Shown here in pieces: positions 28,674 to 36,118 of a stretch of 64,000 bases of DNA (positions within the stretch are counted from its first letter, which is position 1; each line of letters starts with the position of its first letter). The notes under the pieces were generated by a model. It was not told the DNA's origin. It saw nothing but the letters and a program-made list of their open reading frames with translations, and searched no databases. The DNA comes from Osmia lignaria lignaria (lineage: Eukaryota > Arthropoda > Insecta > Hymenoptera > Megachilidae), in the NCBI RefSeq assembly GCF_051020975.1, contig NW_027478160.1, positions 7,648,001 to 7,712,000 on the forward strand. Reading direction: 5' to 3'. Made by a program: the position numbers and the translations under genes.

Positions 28674-28882
28674 TTGCAGATGTATCTCAAGGGAAGGGGG
28701 CTGACGGACATATTTCGAGATATTTCTTCTTCTTGTTGTTCTTCTTCTGCACAGCTAAGCTGGAAGTGGCATTTGCGGCTCGCACTAGTGCAGAGTTATC
28801 TCAAAGAAAGGGGCCACGGTGTTTCTGTATCTCCATTATGTTGGTGCGGCTTCGGAACTTTTAAATATCTCGATATATCTCG
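28674..28882 (+). repeat. Left part of the monomer split by the retrotransposon
   Basis: This part is 209 bases. The right part, 38084-38200, is 117 bases. Their sum is 326, which is one 322-base monomer plus the 4-base target duplication. The interruption is therefore a clean transposition with no deletion of satellite sequence. Confidence 0.93.
28879..28882 (+). repeat. Target-site duplication CTCG, left copy
   Basis: The four bases CTCG directly precede the 5' LTR. The same four bases follow the 3' LTR at 38084-38087. Uninterrupted monomers contain this CTCG once, inside ATATCTCGAAAAC. A duplication of 4 bases is usual for Ty3/gypsy integrases. Confidence 0.92.
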
Positions 28883-29139
28883 TGTCACGTAGACAGACCG
28901 TTTTATCAAACGTGTCTCCTTTCAAATAAGCTTAAACATCTGGAAAGGAAAACTCTCGGGCAAACCGACCATTTACTCTCGTAATAAACAGAAGGCCCAC
29001 CGATAGCAGAACCAAACACTTGGGAAAGCAATGGGTCCGCCGTAATCAAATAGCAGATGCAACCACTCTAAACTGTCGCAGAGGCAGGTGGACCCAGCCT
29101 GATCACTCGAATAGTAACCAGACCACCCTTCTTAATTAG

Positions 29140-29147
29140 TATATAAA
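29140..29147 (+). promoter_or_regulatory. TATA box of the 5' LTR promoter
   Basis: TATATAAA is followed 33 bases after its first T by GGCAGTACC, whose CAGT resembles the insect initiator with A at 29173. This would drive the full-length genomic RNA. The same site lies at 37601-37608 in the 3' LTR. The start point is inferred from spacing only. Confidence 0.65.
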
Positions 29148-29544
29148 CCCGTTCGTACCAACGATCGGGGGCAGTACCAGAGTTCATCTCGTGTCGAGCA
29201 CGTCGTGTACGGTAGTGAGTTGGTTACTATTAGTGAGATCGGGTTGAAGTCCCCTTCGAGCAACATTCACCTTATAGAATCCGCGAGTCGTGTTTCTATT
29301 TGGCATTACAATTAACCACACACAACACCCCCGCATTGCCAGTGCGTGAACACCGAGCATAGTGGAAATAGGTAATATATCACATTATACACCTATATTC
29401 GCGACAACAACATCTGTAATAGACCAAGATTGTAGAATATATACATTGCTGTGTCAAACCCACATTAGCATTCTCCTTTAAACCCAGTGAAACCTTGTGA
29501 CAGTTCCTACCACAATACAATCTTACCGCTCGGGTTGTATTGAT

Positions 29545-29550
29545 AATAAA
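29545..29550 (+). terminator. Polyadenylation signal AATAAA in the 5' LTR
   Basis: AATAAA lies about 375 bases after the inferred transcript start. The equivalent signal in the 3' LTR, 38006-38011, is the one that would end element transcripts. Another AATAAA at 28983 lies upstream of the TATA box and so, in the 5' LTR, is not transcribed from this promoter. Confidence 0.55.
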
Positions 29551-29626
29551 ATAAGTTACGCGGCCGCCAATCAAAAAGCCTCTGATAGCCACGCGCGCTG
29601 CCAAGCCGTCGGCCACGTAACAGAAC

Positions 29627-29644
29627 TGGTGACAGCGGTGGGAT
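29627..29644 (+). other. Primer binding site, tRNA-Leu-like
   Basis: TGGTGACAGCGGTGGGAT begins with TGG, as expected for pairing to a tRNA 3' CCA end, and lies four bases after the 5' LTR. The pairing tRNA would end in CCCACCGCTGTCACCA, close to the 3' end of animal tRNA-Leu of the AAG/TAG type. Leucine primers are known from several insect Ty3/gypsy families. The exact tRNA needs comparison with the host tRNA set. Confidence 0.75.
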
Positions 29645-29812
29645 ACAGTCACATAGATCATTTTCACTGGCATAATTACTTTCGTGGAATTTGACACACG
29701 GCTATTACTTTGTTGAACAACGATTGTATACTAGTTTTCCTAGTCAATCGGGTAACAAGAGGTATATACTAGTTTTCCTAGTTACATTCTTTAACCAACA
29801 AATTCATTCAAC
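29645..29812 (+). promoter_or_regulatory. Untranslated leader with a tandem hairpin motif
   Basis: The 18-base segment TATACTAGTTTTCCTAGT occurs twice, at 29727-29744 and 29765-29782, 38 bases apart. Each copy contains ACTAG and CTAGT around TTTTC, so it can fold into a five-pair stem. The position between primer site and gag is where retroelements keep packaging and dimerisation signals, but that role is inferred from position only. Confidence 0.55.
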
Positions 29813-30985
29813 ATGGCGAATGAACAAGCCAATATTTCTTCAGCCGATCTTATGAACTTAACAGTTTCGATCGCAAATTCTATGACACTTTTGACACAAA
29901 GATCCTGCATACAAAATGTTGCGTTAACAATACCAACATTTGATGGTGAGAATCCACCTTTATCACGTTTTGCACAACTGGTAGAAGATGGATTGACCTT
30001 GATTCCTGAGGGAACAGAAAGGGAATACCTTACAATTATTTTAACTAAACTCACCGGTCCGGCGCGAAGAAGTACTTTAGAACATCAATTCACTTCGGTA
30101 TCCGCGTTGATCAAGCATTTGAAGAGAAGATTTGGACCAGGAAAGAGCTTATCGCAATTTCAAACAGAAATTGCCAGGCTTCAATTTAGGGAATACGAAA
30201 GTTTGAGAAACTACATCGATAGAACAAGCCATCTTGTTTATTGTACAAGAGGAGCGATTAAAGAGAAATATCCCAGACATTCAGAGGAAAATATTAAACA
30301 AATGGAAATGGATATTTTAGAAAATTTCCTAGATGGATTACCAGACCGCATCTCTTTTAAGGTATCAGCACAAAATAGAGACATTAAAAACTTAGAGGAA
30401 GCTTTTGACGCTGTGCTAGAGGTAGACAGGAAATTAAGAAGTCGTCGTGATTTGGCACGAAACACATCACCAGGAGGCTGGAACAACAGGGATCACCACA
30501 GCAACGAACGTCGAAATGAAATTTCATACCCTCAATCTCCAACACGACACGATCGATATAGAGATCGACAGAGGAGACCATCTAACTCTGAAGACGAGAG
30601 AGAAGGACGACCACGTACATCAGCATGGACTGTGCGATCCAGGAATCAATCGAATTCACCTTCTTATCGTTCAAATTCACCACGCACAGATCAAGATGAA
30701 AAACGGTTTACAGTTTTAAAACGCAGTGAAAAGGATGATACTTCGCAGCTATATTGTTGGCGATGTGATACCCAAGGACACGATGAAAAACGTTGTAGGA
30801 GGAATTCGCAAAATTTCAGACAGCGATCATACTCTCGAAATTCTTCAGTCGAATCAAACAAGTCTTTAAACTCAGAAAACGCTCAACGGAAAGGCGAGGC
30901 GGTGAGCGATCTGCAAAGACCTCGCCAAAAGATAGTCAGATTCACGGGAGAATCCTCATCAAGGAAACCCCAGCACCAAGAATAA
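29813..30985 (+). CDS. gag: Gag protein with zinc knuckle (390 aa)
   Basis: This is the structural protein that assembles the virus-like particle and binds the element's RNA. The ATG at 29813 is the first good start after the leader and has an A at -3 (AACATGG). Residues of about 45-215 look like the helical capsid of insect Ty3/gypsy elements. Features include a GPAR motif, LKRRFGPGK, and a LENFLDGLPD segment typical of the retrotransposon gag family. Residues of about 215-310 form a basic, Arg- and Ser-rich stretch with many RS, RD and SP pairs, likely for RNA binding. A single CCHC zinc knuckle follows, with C315, C318, H323 and C328 (CX2CX4HX4C). The frame is intact. The pol frame overlaps the last part, and a slippery site lies just after the knuckle, so some ribosomes should go on into pol. 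Confidence 0.93.
   Translation: MANEQANISSADLMNLTVSIANSMTLLTQRSCIQNVALTIPTFDGENPPLSRFAQLVEDGLTLIPEGTEREYLTIILTKLTGPARRSTLEHQFTSVSALIKHLKRRFGPGKSLSQFQTEIARLQFREYESLRNYIDRTSHLVYCTRGAIKEKYPRHSEENIKQMEMDILENFLDGLPDRISFKVSAQNRDIKNLEEAFDAVLEVDRKLRSRRDLARNTSPGGWNNRDHHSNERRNEISYPQSPTRHDRYRDRQRRPSNSEDEREGRPRTSAWTVRSRNQSNSPSYRSNSPRTDQDEKRFTVLKRSEKDDTSQLYCWRCDTQGHDEKRCRRNSQNFRQRSYSRNSSVESNKSLNSENAQRKGEAVSDLQRPRQKIVRFTGESSSRKPQHQE
30811..30817 (+). promoter_or_regulatory. Slippery heptamer AAATTTC for -1 frameshifting
   Basis: In the gag frame the codons are CAA AAT TTC, so the heptamer reads A AAT TTC, the X XXY YYZ pattern for -1 slippage. It lies 15 bases after the last zinc-knuckle cysteine codon and 24 bases after the stop that closes the pol frame upstream (TGA at 30784). 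A -1 slip here enters a frame open to 35265. No other X XXY YYZ heptamer was found in the gag-pol overlap by eye. A downstream RNA structure was not evaluated. Confidence 0.72.
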
Positions 30986-33900
30986 AAATCAAAGTTCCGG
31001 AATTAGAATTAGAAACAGCTGAATTTTTAATTGACGGTGGCGCGGCAGTTAACTTAATAGTGCGCGATGTTCTCGGAGATCAAGCCAAACGTATCACTAA
31101 AGAAGTTATTGAAATCACAGGACTTACAAAATCACCTATTTATAGCATAGGTACCACAATTCTTCACATTCACGGTAAGCCTGCATTATTTTACGTAGTA
31201 GAGAACCTTGCAATAGAAGCCGATGGAATTATAGGCAGCCCATTTTTATTACAAGAAGAAGCAGAAATTTCATATTATCATGGAACACTAGTATTGAAAG
31301 ATAAACCTATTCGACCACTTCGTTTTTCAAATTACCGAGATTTAGCTCAGCAGAAAAATCCGAAATCGACTAAACACCGTATCGAAGCTCGAACAACAAA
31401 ACAAATTGCAATTCACATAGCTAATCCAAATATTAAAGAGGGATACTTACCGCGACTCGAAACATCAGAAAATATATACATTGGCGAAGCAGCAGTATAT
31501 AATCGTGACGGCATTTGTTACGCGTTAGCAACGAATACCGGAGAAGACGATGTAGACATCGAAATTGAACCTCAATACATTCATCCTTACGATATTTACG
31601 ACTCGTCGGACGACGACCCAATTTCTTCATATATGACCGAAAACACACCAGAAAATAGAGCAACACGAATTAGAAATCTTTTAAGAACCGATCATCTCAA
31701 TGCAGAAGAACGTAAACATGTATTCAACATCGTCGACGAATTTTCAGACAGATTTTACTTGCCTGGAGACAAACTAGGAGAAGTACCGAATTTTTACCAT
31801 TCAATTCATACAACAGATGACGTACCGATTAATACAAGACAATACCGATATCCACCAGTACACCAAGACGAAATACAACGTCAAGTAAAGGCTCTGTTAT
31901 TACAAGGAGTCATACAGGCATCTAGTTCACCATATAATTCTCCGTTATGGATTGTACCAAAGAAACCAGACGCTAAGGGCAATAAGCGTTGGCGTATGGT
32001 AATCGATTTCCGAGCCTTAAACGAAAAGACTTTGAGTGATAAATTTCCTTTGCCGAATATCACCGAAATTCTAGATAAATTGGGAGGAGCAAAATATTTC
32101 ACAATTTTTGATATAGCAAATGGATTTCATCAAGTTCAAATGGATCCTAAGGATTGTCCGAAAACAGCATTCACAACACCGGATGGGCATTTTGAATTTG
32201 TACGCATGCCATTTGGTTTAAAAAATGCACCACCGACATTTCAACGCTTAATGAATCAAGTTATATCTGGTCTAGAGAACGCTCATGTATTCATAGACGA
32301 TATGGTTGTTTTCTCTTCATCACTACGAGAACATGAAATAAAAGTAAAAAAATTACTCAATCGGCTCAGAGAATTTGGACTTACACTGCAGATTGATAAA
32401 TGCGAATTCTTACGTAAGGAGGTTACTTATTTAGGACACATTTTAACAGAAAATGGTGTTAAGCCAGATCCTCGTAAATTACAAGCTGTAAAAGAATTTC
32501 CCATTCCTAAAACACAGAAAAATGTCCAGCAGTTCTTGGGACTGACAGGATATTATCGCCGTTTCATAAAAGATTATTCTATTAAATCAAAACCATTAGT
32601 TCAGTTATTAGGTAAAGGAATTCGTTTTAAGTGGACCGAAGACCAGCAAAAAAGTTTTGAAAATTTACGCGACGAACTCTGTACACAACCAATTTTACAA
32701 TATCCGGATTTTAATCGACCGTTCATTGTTACCACTGACGCATCAGATTACGCAATTGGAGCTGTACTTAGTCAAGGAGAAATAGGAAACGATCTACCAA
32801 TTGCCTACGCATCTCGTACCTTAAATAAAGCCGAAAGGAATTATTCTGCTACAGAAAAGGAATGTCTTGCAATGGTTTACGCAGTACAATATTTCAGACC
32901 GTATCTTTATGGAACAAAATTCACACTCGTCACAGATCACCGACCGTTAGTCTGGTTACACTCTGTCAAGGATCCGACATCACGACTTATGAAGTGGAGA
33001 CTCAGACTCTTAGAGTACGAATATCAGGTTATCCATAAAGCAGGAAAGACGAACAAGAACGCAGACGCATTATCACGTAACCCAGTACCATCTTGCTTAC
33101 CACTTATACCCCGAGATCCTCAAGACCCCGATTACAAGCACATAGGACAGAAACCAGAAATCGACACGGATTCCATAGGATTTCGTGTGCGGCAACTACA
33201 AAGGGACAGGGAAAGGAGACCGAAATATCAAGAGGAAAACACTAGCTCTGATGAAGAACCAGCCCGTGGGAAGGTTCAACATTCTCCAATAGCAGATAGA
33301 CCGAGAGTCTTACCTAACTTATCGCACGAGATAAGTATGCCAGATGAACACATGGAAACAATAAACTTTCATCCGCAAGCAAATTCTACTAAAATCACAT
33401 CGACAGAAGAAGACGTAAACTTGATTTCATTCGAAGAACCATCAGAAAATACCATTACGGAAAACACGATAATCGCAAACCCGCAACAGGATTTACTTAA
33501 CCATACACCATTATCACTTGTAACAAATGAGGGAATTTTACAACCACAACCTGTTAACGAAACAATAGGAACGGCAATCCAGCAACCACAGGAAAACTTT
33601 GACCGTACCGTTGACCCTTATCCGTTCACACTTCTTGACACAGACACTCTTTCCACGGAGGGAGATGACCTGCGAAGAAAAGTGCAACCTTCACAGACAC
33701 TTGAGGTTATTATCTCTCCAAACACCCTGACCACCGAGGAAGGTCATTACGCACATTTCATACCTGCGGACTGTAAATTGGTAACCCCCATTGGAAAACT
33801 GTTACTGGACACAGAAGCAATAGATTTACAACAGCTCATGTCAAAGAAACCGCAGAAAGGAGACGTAATAGAATCAGCAAATGGCTCATACAAAGTTTAC

Positions 33901-35265
33901 AGTATAATAATATCAGATAATTTTTACGACACCATTAAAAGTGAAGATATACTAAACGGACTACAAACACTGAAACAGCATTTAGATCAAAATTCAATTA
34001 AATCATTTAGAATATCAGCAGTCGGAGATTTTCATAAATTACCAACCAATGAATTAACTAAATTAATAAAGGACGTTTTCAACGGTACAACACAGAAAAT
34101 CATCATATGCAATTGTTCAACGATTACACCATCAGAAGAAGATCGATTACAAATAATTCGCGAAGCTCACGACAGTTTGATAGGAGGACATAAAGGAGTC
34201 ACAAAAACATATAAACGCATCAGAGCGAAATATCAATGGCCAGAAATGCACAACGAAATACGAAATTATATCAGGAAATGTCCAAGCTGTCAAGAAGAGA
34301 AATTAGTTAGAGCAAAAACTCGTCAACCAATGTTAATTACCGATACCCCGATAGAACCATTTGATAAAGTTGCTTTAGACACCGTAGGACCTTTACCTTT
34401 AACGCCTAGCGGAAATAAATACATTCTCACAATGCAAGATTGTTTAACGAAATATTGTATAGCAGTAGCAATACCAAACATTAGAGCAGCTACAATAGCA
34501 GACGCTTTCGCGAGACATTTTATTGCCATATATGGAACACCACGAGCAATATTAACAGACAAGGGAACTAGTTTTATGGGAAGCTTAATGAAAAATCTTT
34601 CAGAAATATTCAAAATCAAACAAATCACAACTTCTGGATACAGACCACAAACTAATGGATCACTAGAACGAAGTCATATAGTACTAACAGAATATCTTAA
34701 ACATTACATGGATAATTATGAAGATTGGGACCTATTAATACCATTTGCCATGTTTTCTTATAATACTTCCGTACATGAAGCAACAAATTTCTCTCCATAT
34801 GAATTAATATTTGGAAAACCAGCCCGTGAACCAAGTTCGTTCCCAACTGGCGAAAGGTTAAAATCATATGGCGACTATTTAACAGAATTAATAACTCATA
34901 CTATAAAAATCCGCAACATAGCAGCCGATAATTTGATTGCTTCCAAGCACCGTTCGAAGAAGTACTATGATAAACATTCCCGACCGGTAGAATTCAATGT
35001 AGGCGATTATGCTTATGTATTGCTAGAACCACGAATTAGTAAATTTGATCCACATTATGTAGGGCCATATGAGATCATTAATGTAACAGATATGAACAAC
35101 ATTGTATTGCGAACACCTGACAAAACGATAACAAAACACCAAGATAAATTAAAACACGCTTATTTTCCATCCACAACGGAAAAAACGGAAATAACGGGAA
35201 ATCATGATTCCGGCACAACTACTTCTGATACCTCTGGCTCTGGTTATGAGTCAGACAGCGATTAA
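30811..35265 (+). CDS. pol: Pol polyprotein: protease, reverse transcriptase, RNase H, macro-like module, integrase
   Basis: Pol is open from 30787 to the TAA at 35263 in the -1 frame relative to gag. It overlaps gag by about 199 bases and has no ATG of its own near the start, so it is best made as a Gag-Pol fusion. The aspartic protease has its active-site Asp codon at 31033 (LIDGGA) and a GIIGSPF segment near 31225; the usual Ser or Thr after Asp is Gly here. Reverse transcriptase covers about 31840-32580, with WRMVIDFRALN and the catalytic FIDD (Asp codons 32296 and 32299). RNase H is about 32710-33080, with TTDASD, ATEKE, TDHRPL and NADALSR. A polar spacer and a macro-like module follow. 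The integrase zinc finger has H34168, H34189, C34279 and C34288 (codon positions). The core has Asp codons 34378 and 34558 and Glu 34666, giving D-x35-E. A GPY motif lies at 35062. No chromodomain is seen. Confidence 0.95.
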   Translation, partial: KFQTAIILSKFFSRIKQVFKLRKRSTERRGGERSAKTSPKDSQIHGRILIKETPAPRIKIKVPELELETAEFLIDGGAAVNLIVRDVLGDQAKRITKEVIEITGLTKSPIYSIGTTILHIHGKPALFYVVENLAIEADGIIGSPFLLQEEAEISYYHGTLVLKDKPIRPLRFSNYRDLAQQKNPKSTKHRIEARTTKQIAIHIANPNIKEGYLPRLETSENIYIGEAAVYNRDGICYALATNTGEDDVDIEIEPQYIHPYDIYDSSDDDPISSYMTENTPENRATRIRNLLRTDHLNAEERKHVFNIVDEFSDRFYLPGDKLGEVPNFYHSIHTTDDVPINTRQYRYPPVHQDEIQRQVKALLLQGVIQASSSPYNSPLWIVPKKPDAKGNKRWRMVIDFRALNEKTLSDKFPLPNITEILDKLGGAKYFTIFDIANGFHQVQMDPKDCPKTAFTTPDGHFEFVRMPFGLKNAPPTFQRLMNQVISGLENAHVFIDDMVVFSSSLREHEIKVKKLLNRLREFGLTLQIDKCEFLRKEVTYLGHILTENGVKPDPRKLQAVKEFPIPKTQKNVQQFLGLTGYYRRFIKDYSIKSKPLVQLLGKGIRFKWTEDQQKSFENLRDELCTQPILQYPDFNRPFIVTTDASDYAIGAVLSQGEIGNDLPIAYASRTLNKAERNYSATEKECLAMVYAVQYFRPYLYGTKFTLVTDHRPLVWLHSVKDPTSRLMKWRLRLLEYEYQVIHKAGKTNKNADALSRNPVPSCLPLIPRDPQDPDYKHIGQKPEIDTDSIGFRVRQLQRDRERRPKYQEENTSSDEEPARGKVQHSPIADRPRVLPNLSHEISMPDEHMETINFHPQANSTKITSTEEDVNLISFEEPSENTITENTIIANPQQDLLNHTPLSLVTNEGILQPQPVNETIGTAIQQPQENFDRTVDPYPFTLLDTDTLSTEGDDLRRKVQPSQTLEVIISPNTLTTEEGHYAHFIPADCKLVTPIGKLLLDTEAIDLQQLMSKKPQKGDVIESANGSYKVYSIIISDNFYDTIKSEDILNGLQTLKQHLDQNSIKSFRISAVGDFHKLPTNELTKLIKDVFNGTTQKIIICNCSTITPSEEDRLQIIREAHDSLIGGHKGVTKTYKRIRAKYQWPEMHNEIRNYIRKCPSCQEEKLVRAKTRQPMLITDTPIEPFDKVALDTVGPLPLTPSGNKYILTMQDCLTKYCIAVAIPNIRAATIADAFARHFIAIYGTPRAILTDKGTSFMGSLMKNLSEIFKIKQITTSGYRPQTNGSLERSHIVLTEYLKHYMDNYEDWDLLIPFAMFSYNTSVHEATNFSPYELIFGKPAREPSSFPTGERLKSYGDYLTELITHTIKIRNIAADNLIASKHRSKKYYDKHSRPVEFNVGDYAYVLLEPRISKFDPHYVGPYEIINVTDMNNIVLRTPDKTITKHQDKLKHAYFPSTTEKTEITGNHDSGTTTSDTSGSGYESDSD
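33082..33741 (+). other. Low-complexity polar spacer inside pol
   Basis: About 220 codons after RNase H are rich in Glu, Asp, Ser, Thr, Pro, Gln and Asn and contain no recognised fold. They are probably a disordered linker. Most Ty3/gypsy Pol proteins have a much shorter RNase H-integrase connection, so this is an expansion. The reading frame is intact throughout, which argues for retained function of the whole polyprotein. Confidence 0.6.
33742..34113 (+). other. Macro-domain-like module between RNase H and integrase
   Basis: About 120 codons match the order of elements in ADP-ribose-binding macro domains of the OARD1/TARG1 type. An AHFIPADCKL strand occupies the place of the family's HCxSADxxM segment. 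GDVI followed by YKVYSIII matches the strand pair after the first helices. An ILNGLQTLKQHL helix, an FRISAVGDF loop, a helix ending in DVF and a terminal KIIIC strand follow. The Gly-rich catalytic loop is shortened and lacks the GxGxD arrangement, and the Lys-rich catalytic segment after the third strand has no Lys. If the fold is right, the module probably binds a ligand or is purely structural and is not a hydrolase. This is recognised by pattern only. Confidence 0.5.
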
Positions 35266-35296
35266 AGGCGGTTCAAAGGTGTTACCACTGGCGCAA

Positions 35297-35991
35297 TCAA
35301 CGGGTTTGTTTTACGATAAATTGTCAGACATACGGACATAGCAATCGCAATGGCGATTGGTCACGTCATTGGATGTTGATAAATACCTTGCACATGCACC
35401 ACCAGTAGAACAGATAATTCTGGCCATGAACCAACTATAGCAAACATTTACAATACTGGAATTTTCAACCTCGAACCGGGATGTAGAGCCACAGTAAATG
35501 CGATGCAATTAAAAGCAATGGACACAATAGTAACCATGGAAAATATTATACATTACCCATCCGCGTCATACAATTTATCAATAATCATTCCGAAAATAAC
35601 AGAACATCACCTATCAGTTTTAGAAACCAATTACACTAATACAGATCAAGTAATCACAAATTGGAAGAACCTTCCGACAGCACCAAACCTAGAGGAATTG
35701 GAGCATCGGGCGAAAGAATTGGAACTTCAAGAAATTTCCACAAATCGTATAAAAATATCAACATTTTCCTCGTTTGGAGTAGTATCTTTGATCCTACTAG
35801 TAATAATTGGGACAATAATAAAAAGTAATATACACAAAATCATTAATAAACTAAAACCTTTGGACAAACCGAACGAAATTGAATTGCAACTGGAAGAAAT
35901 ACCTAAAAACTCAGAAGAATCAAATTCAAATAATATAAATCTACCAAGGGAAAAATCTTCAGCACCTAGACCAAGTGCCACAATATTCTAA
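35297..35991 (+). pseudogene. env: Envelope (env) remnant, broken and internally deleted
   Basis: Two fragments in different frames lie after pol. The first, from about 35306, reads LFYDKLSDIR and then WRLVTSLDVDKY, like the start of insect errantivirus envelope proteins, but has stops at 35339, 35438 and 35495. The second is open from 35383 to 35991 and contains FNLEPGC and NWKNLP. Near 35770-35820 it has one hydrophobic segment (FGVVSLILLVIIGTI) followed by a basic, polar tail, as in the membrane anchor of these proteins. The ATG at 35503 gives a 162-residue frame but lies inside the conserved part, so it is not the original start. The pair is far shorter than a normal env (usually over 400 residues) and the ectodomain middle is missing. 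It should not yield a working envelope; a short membrane-anchored peptide is possible. Confidence 0.72.
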
Positions 35992-36118
35992 GGGGCCGTA
36001 GCCACTCCTACACATCCCTCCTCTAAGAGTCGAAATAAGAGTGGGGTAAGATAAGGGTTTTCAGACTATATAAGCAGTTCTCGGCACCATAGTCTCATCA
36101 GTAGACATCCTCAAGAAA
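35992..36118 (+). promoter_or_regulatory. Promoter region of the Tudor-domain gene
   Basis: TATATAAG lies at 36067-36074. TCAGT, an insect-type initiator, has its A at 36100, 33 bases after the first T of the box. The ATG at 36119 then follows a leader of about 19 bases. A GATA-factor-type site (AGATAAG, 36049-36055) and a pyrimidine-rich stretch lie upstream. The same core order (TATA, AAGCAG, CACCAT) reappears before the next gene. The segment begins with CTAAGGGG at the env stop, similar to the start of the polypurine tract at 37331. Confidence 0.6.

Larger units (their letters stand above)
1..28882 (+). repeat. Satellite array, left arm, 322-base monomer
   Basis: About 90 head-to-tail monomers start every 322 (sometimes 323) bases with no unrelated sequence between them. 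The array is already running at base 1, so it extends beyond the window. Monomers fall into a few classes. One begins with a TTTATCTCAAGGGAAGGGG-type segment, another with TTCAGCTCAAAGGAACTGG. The tail has either AAAACTACGCTTCTG plus AAATTGTAGG, or GAACTACGCATCTG plus AAAAAGTAGG. The second class in this arm usually has an extra base after GATC (GATCCTAAAAATA) and is 323 long. The classes recur in a fixed order, which is higher-order repeat organisation produced by unequal exchange. No gene is seen in this stretch. A centromeric or pericentromeric location is a reasonable inference but is not shown. Confidence 0.97.
27386..28882 (+). repeat. Diverged end of the left satellite arm
   Basis: The last monomers before the retrotransposon differ from the homogeneous blocks. 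They mix the CAGCTCGCAATAGTG middle with first-class starts, lack the 323-base CCTAAAAA variant, and have private changes such as GCAGGTCGC and GCTGAGCTGG. They resemble the monomers just right of the retrotransposon, as expected if both flanks were one diverged zone before insertion. The monomer that starts at 28674 is cut at 28882 by the insertion. Confidence 0.75.
28883..29622 (+). repeat. 5' long terminal repeat (740 bases)
   Basis: The LTR begins TGTCACGT and ends ACGTAACA, giving a short imperfect terminal inverted repeat of the TGT...ACA type. Line-by-line comparison with 37344-38083 showed no difference. U3 would be about 28883-29172, with a TATA box at 29140. The transcript start probably lies near 29173. 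R extends past the AATAAA at 29545, and U5 is the last 50 or so bases, including a GCGGCCGC palindrome. No protein-coding gene is visible; the short open frames on both strands are not convincing. Confidence 0.97.

Noticed and set aside
1..28892. The 74-codon open frame repeated in nearly every monomer as a possible gene family
   Set aside because: The frame begins at TTG, not ATG, the unit of 322 is not a multiple of three, stops appear in diverged monomers, and neighbours differ by changes at all codon positions. The open frame is copied along with the satellite.
29380..29697. 105-codon reverse frame in the 5' LTR and the matching frame at 37841
   Set aside because: It lies wholly or mostly in LTR sequence on the antisense strand, has no recognisable motif, and in the 3' LTR copy it has a different N-terminal part.
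31060..31062. GTG at 31060 as the start of Pol
   Set aside because: The protease active site lies upstream at 31033 in the same frame, which is open back to 30787, so translation must enter earlier, most likely by frameshift.
36041..36064. Splice donor GGTAAGAT and acceptor TTTTCAG before the Tudor gene
   Set aside because: They are about 17 bases apart, too close for an intron; each could pair with distant sites, but nothing in the sequence shows that.
36067..36074. Baculovirus or nudivirus late-promoter motif (ATAAG) within TATATAAG
   Set aside because: The match is four or five bases inside a normal TATA box and the second promoter lacks it, so a DNA-virus origin is not supported by this alone.
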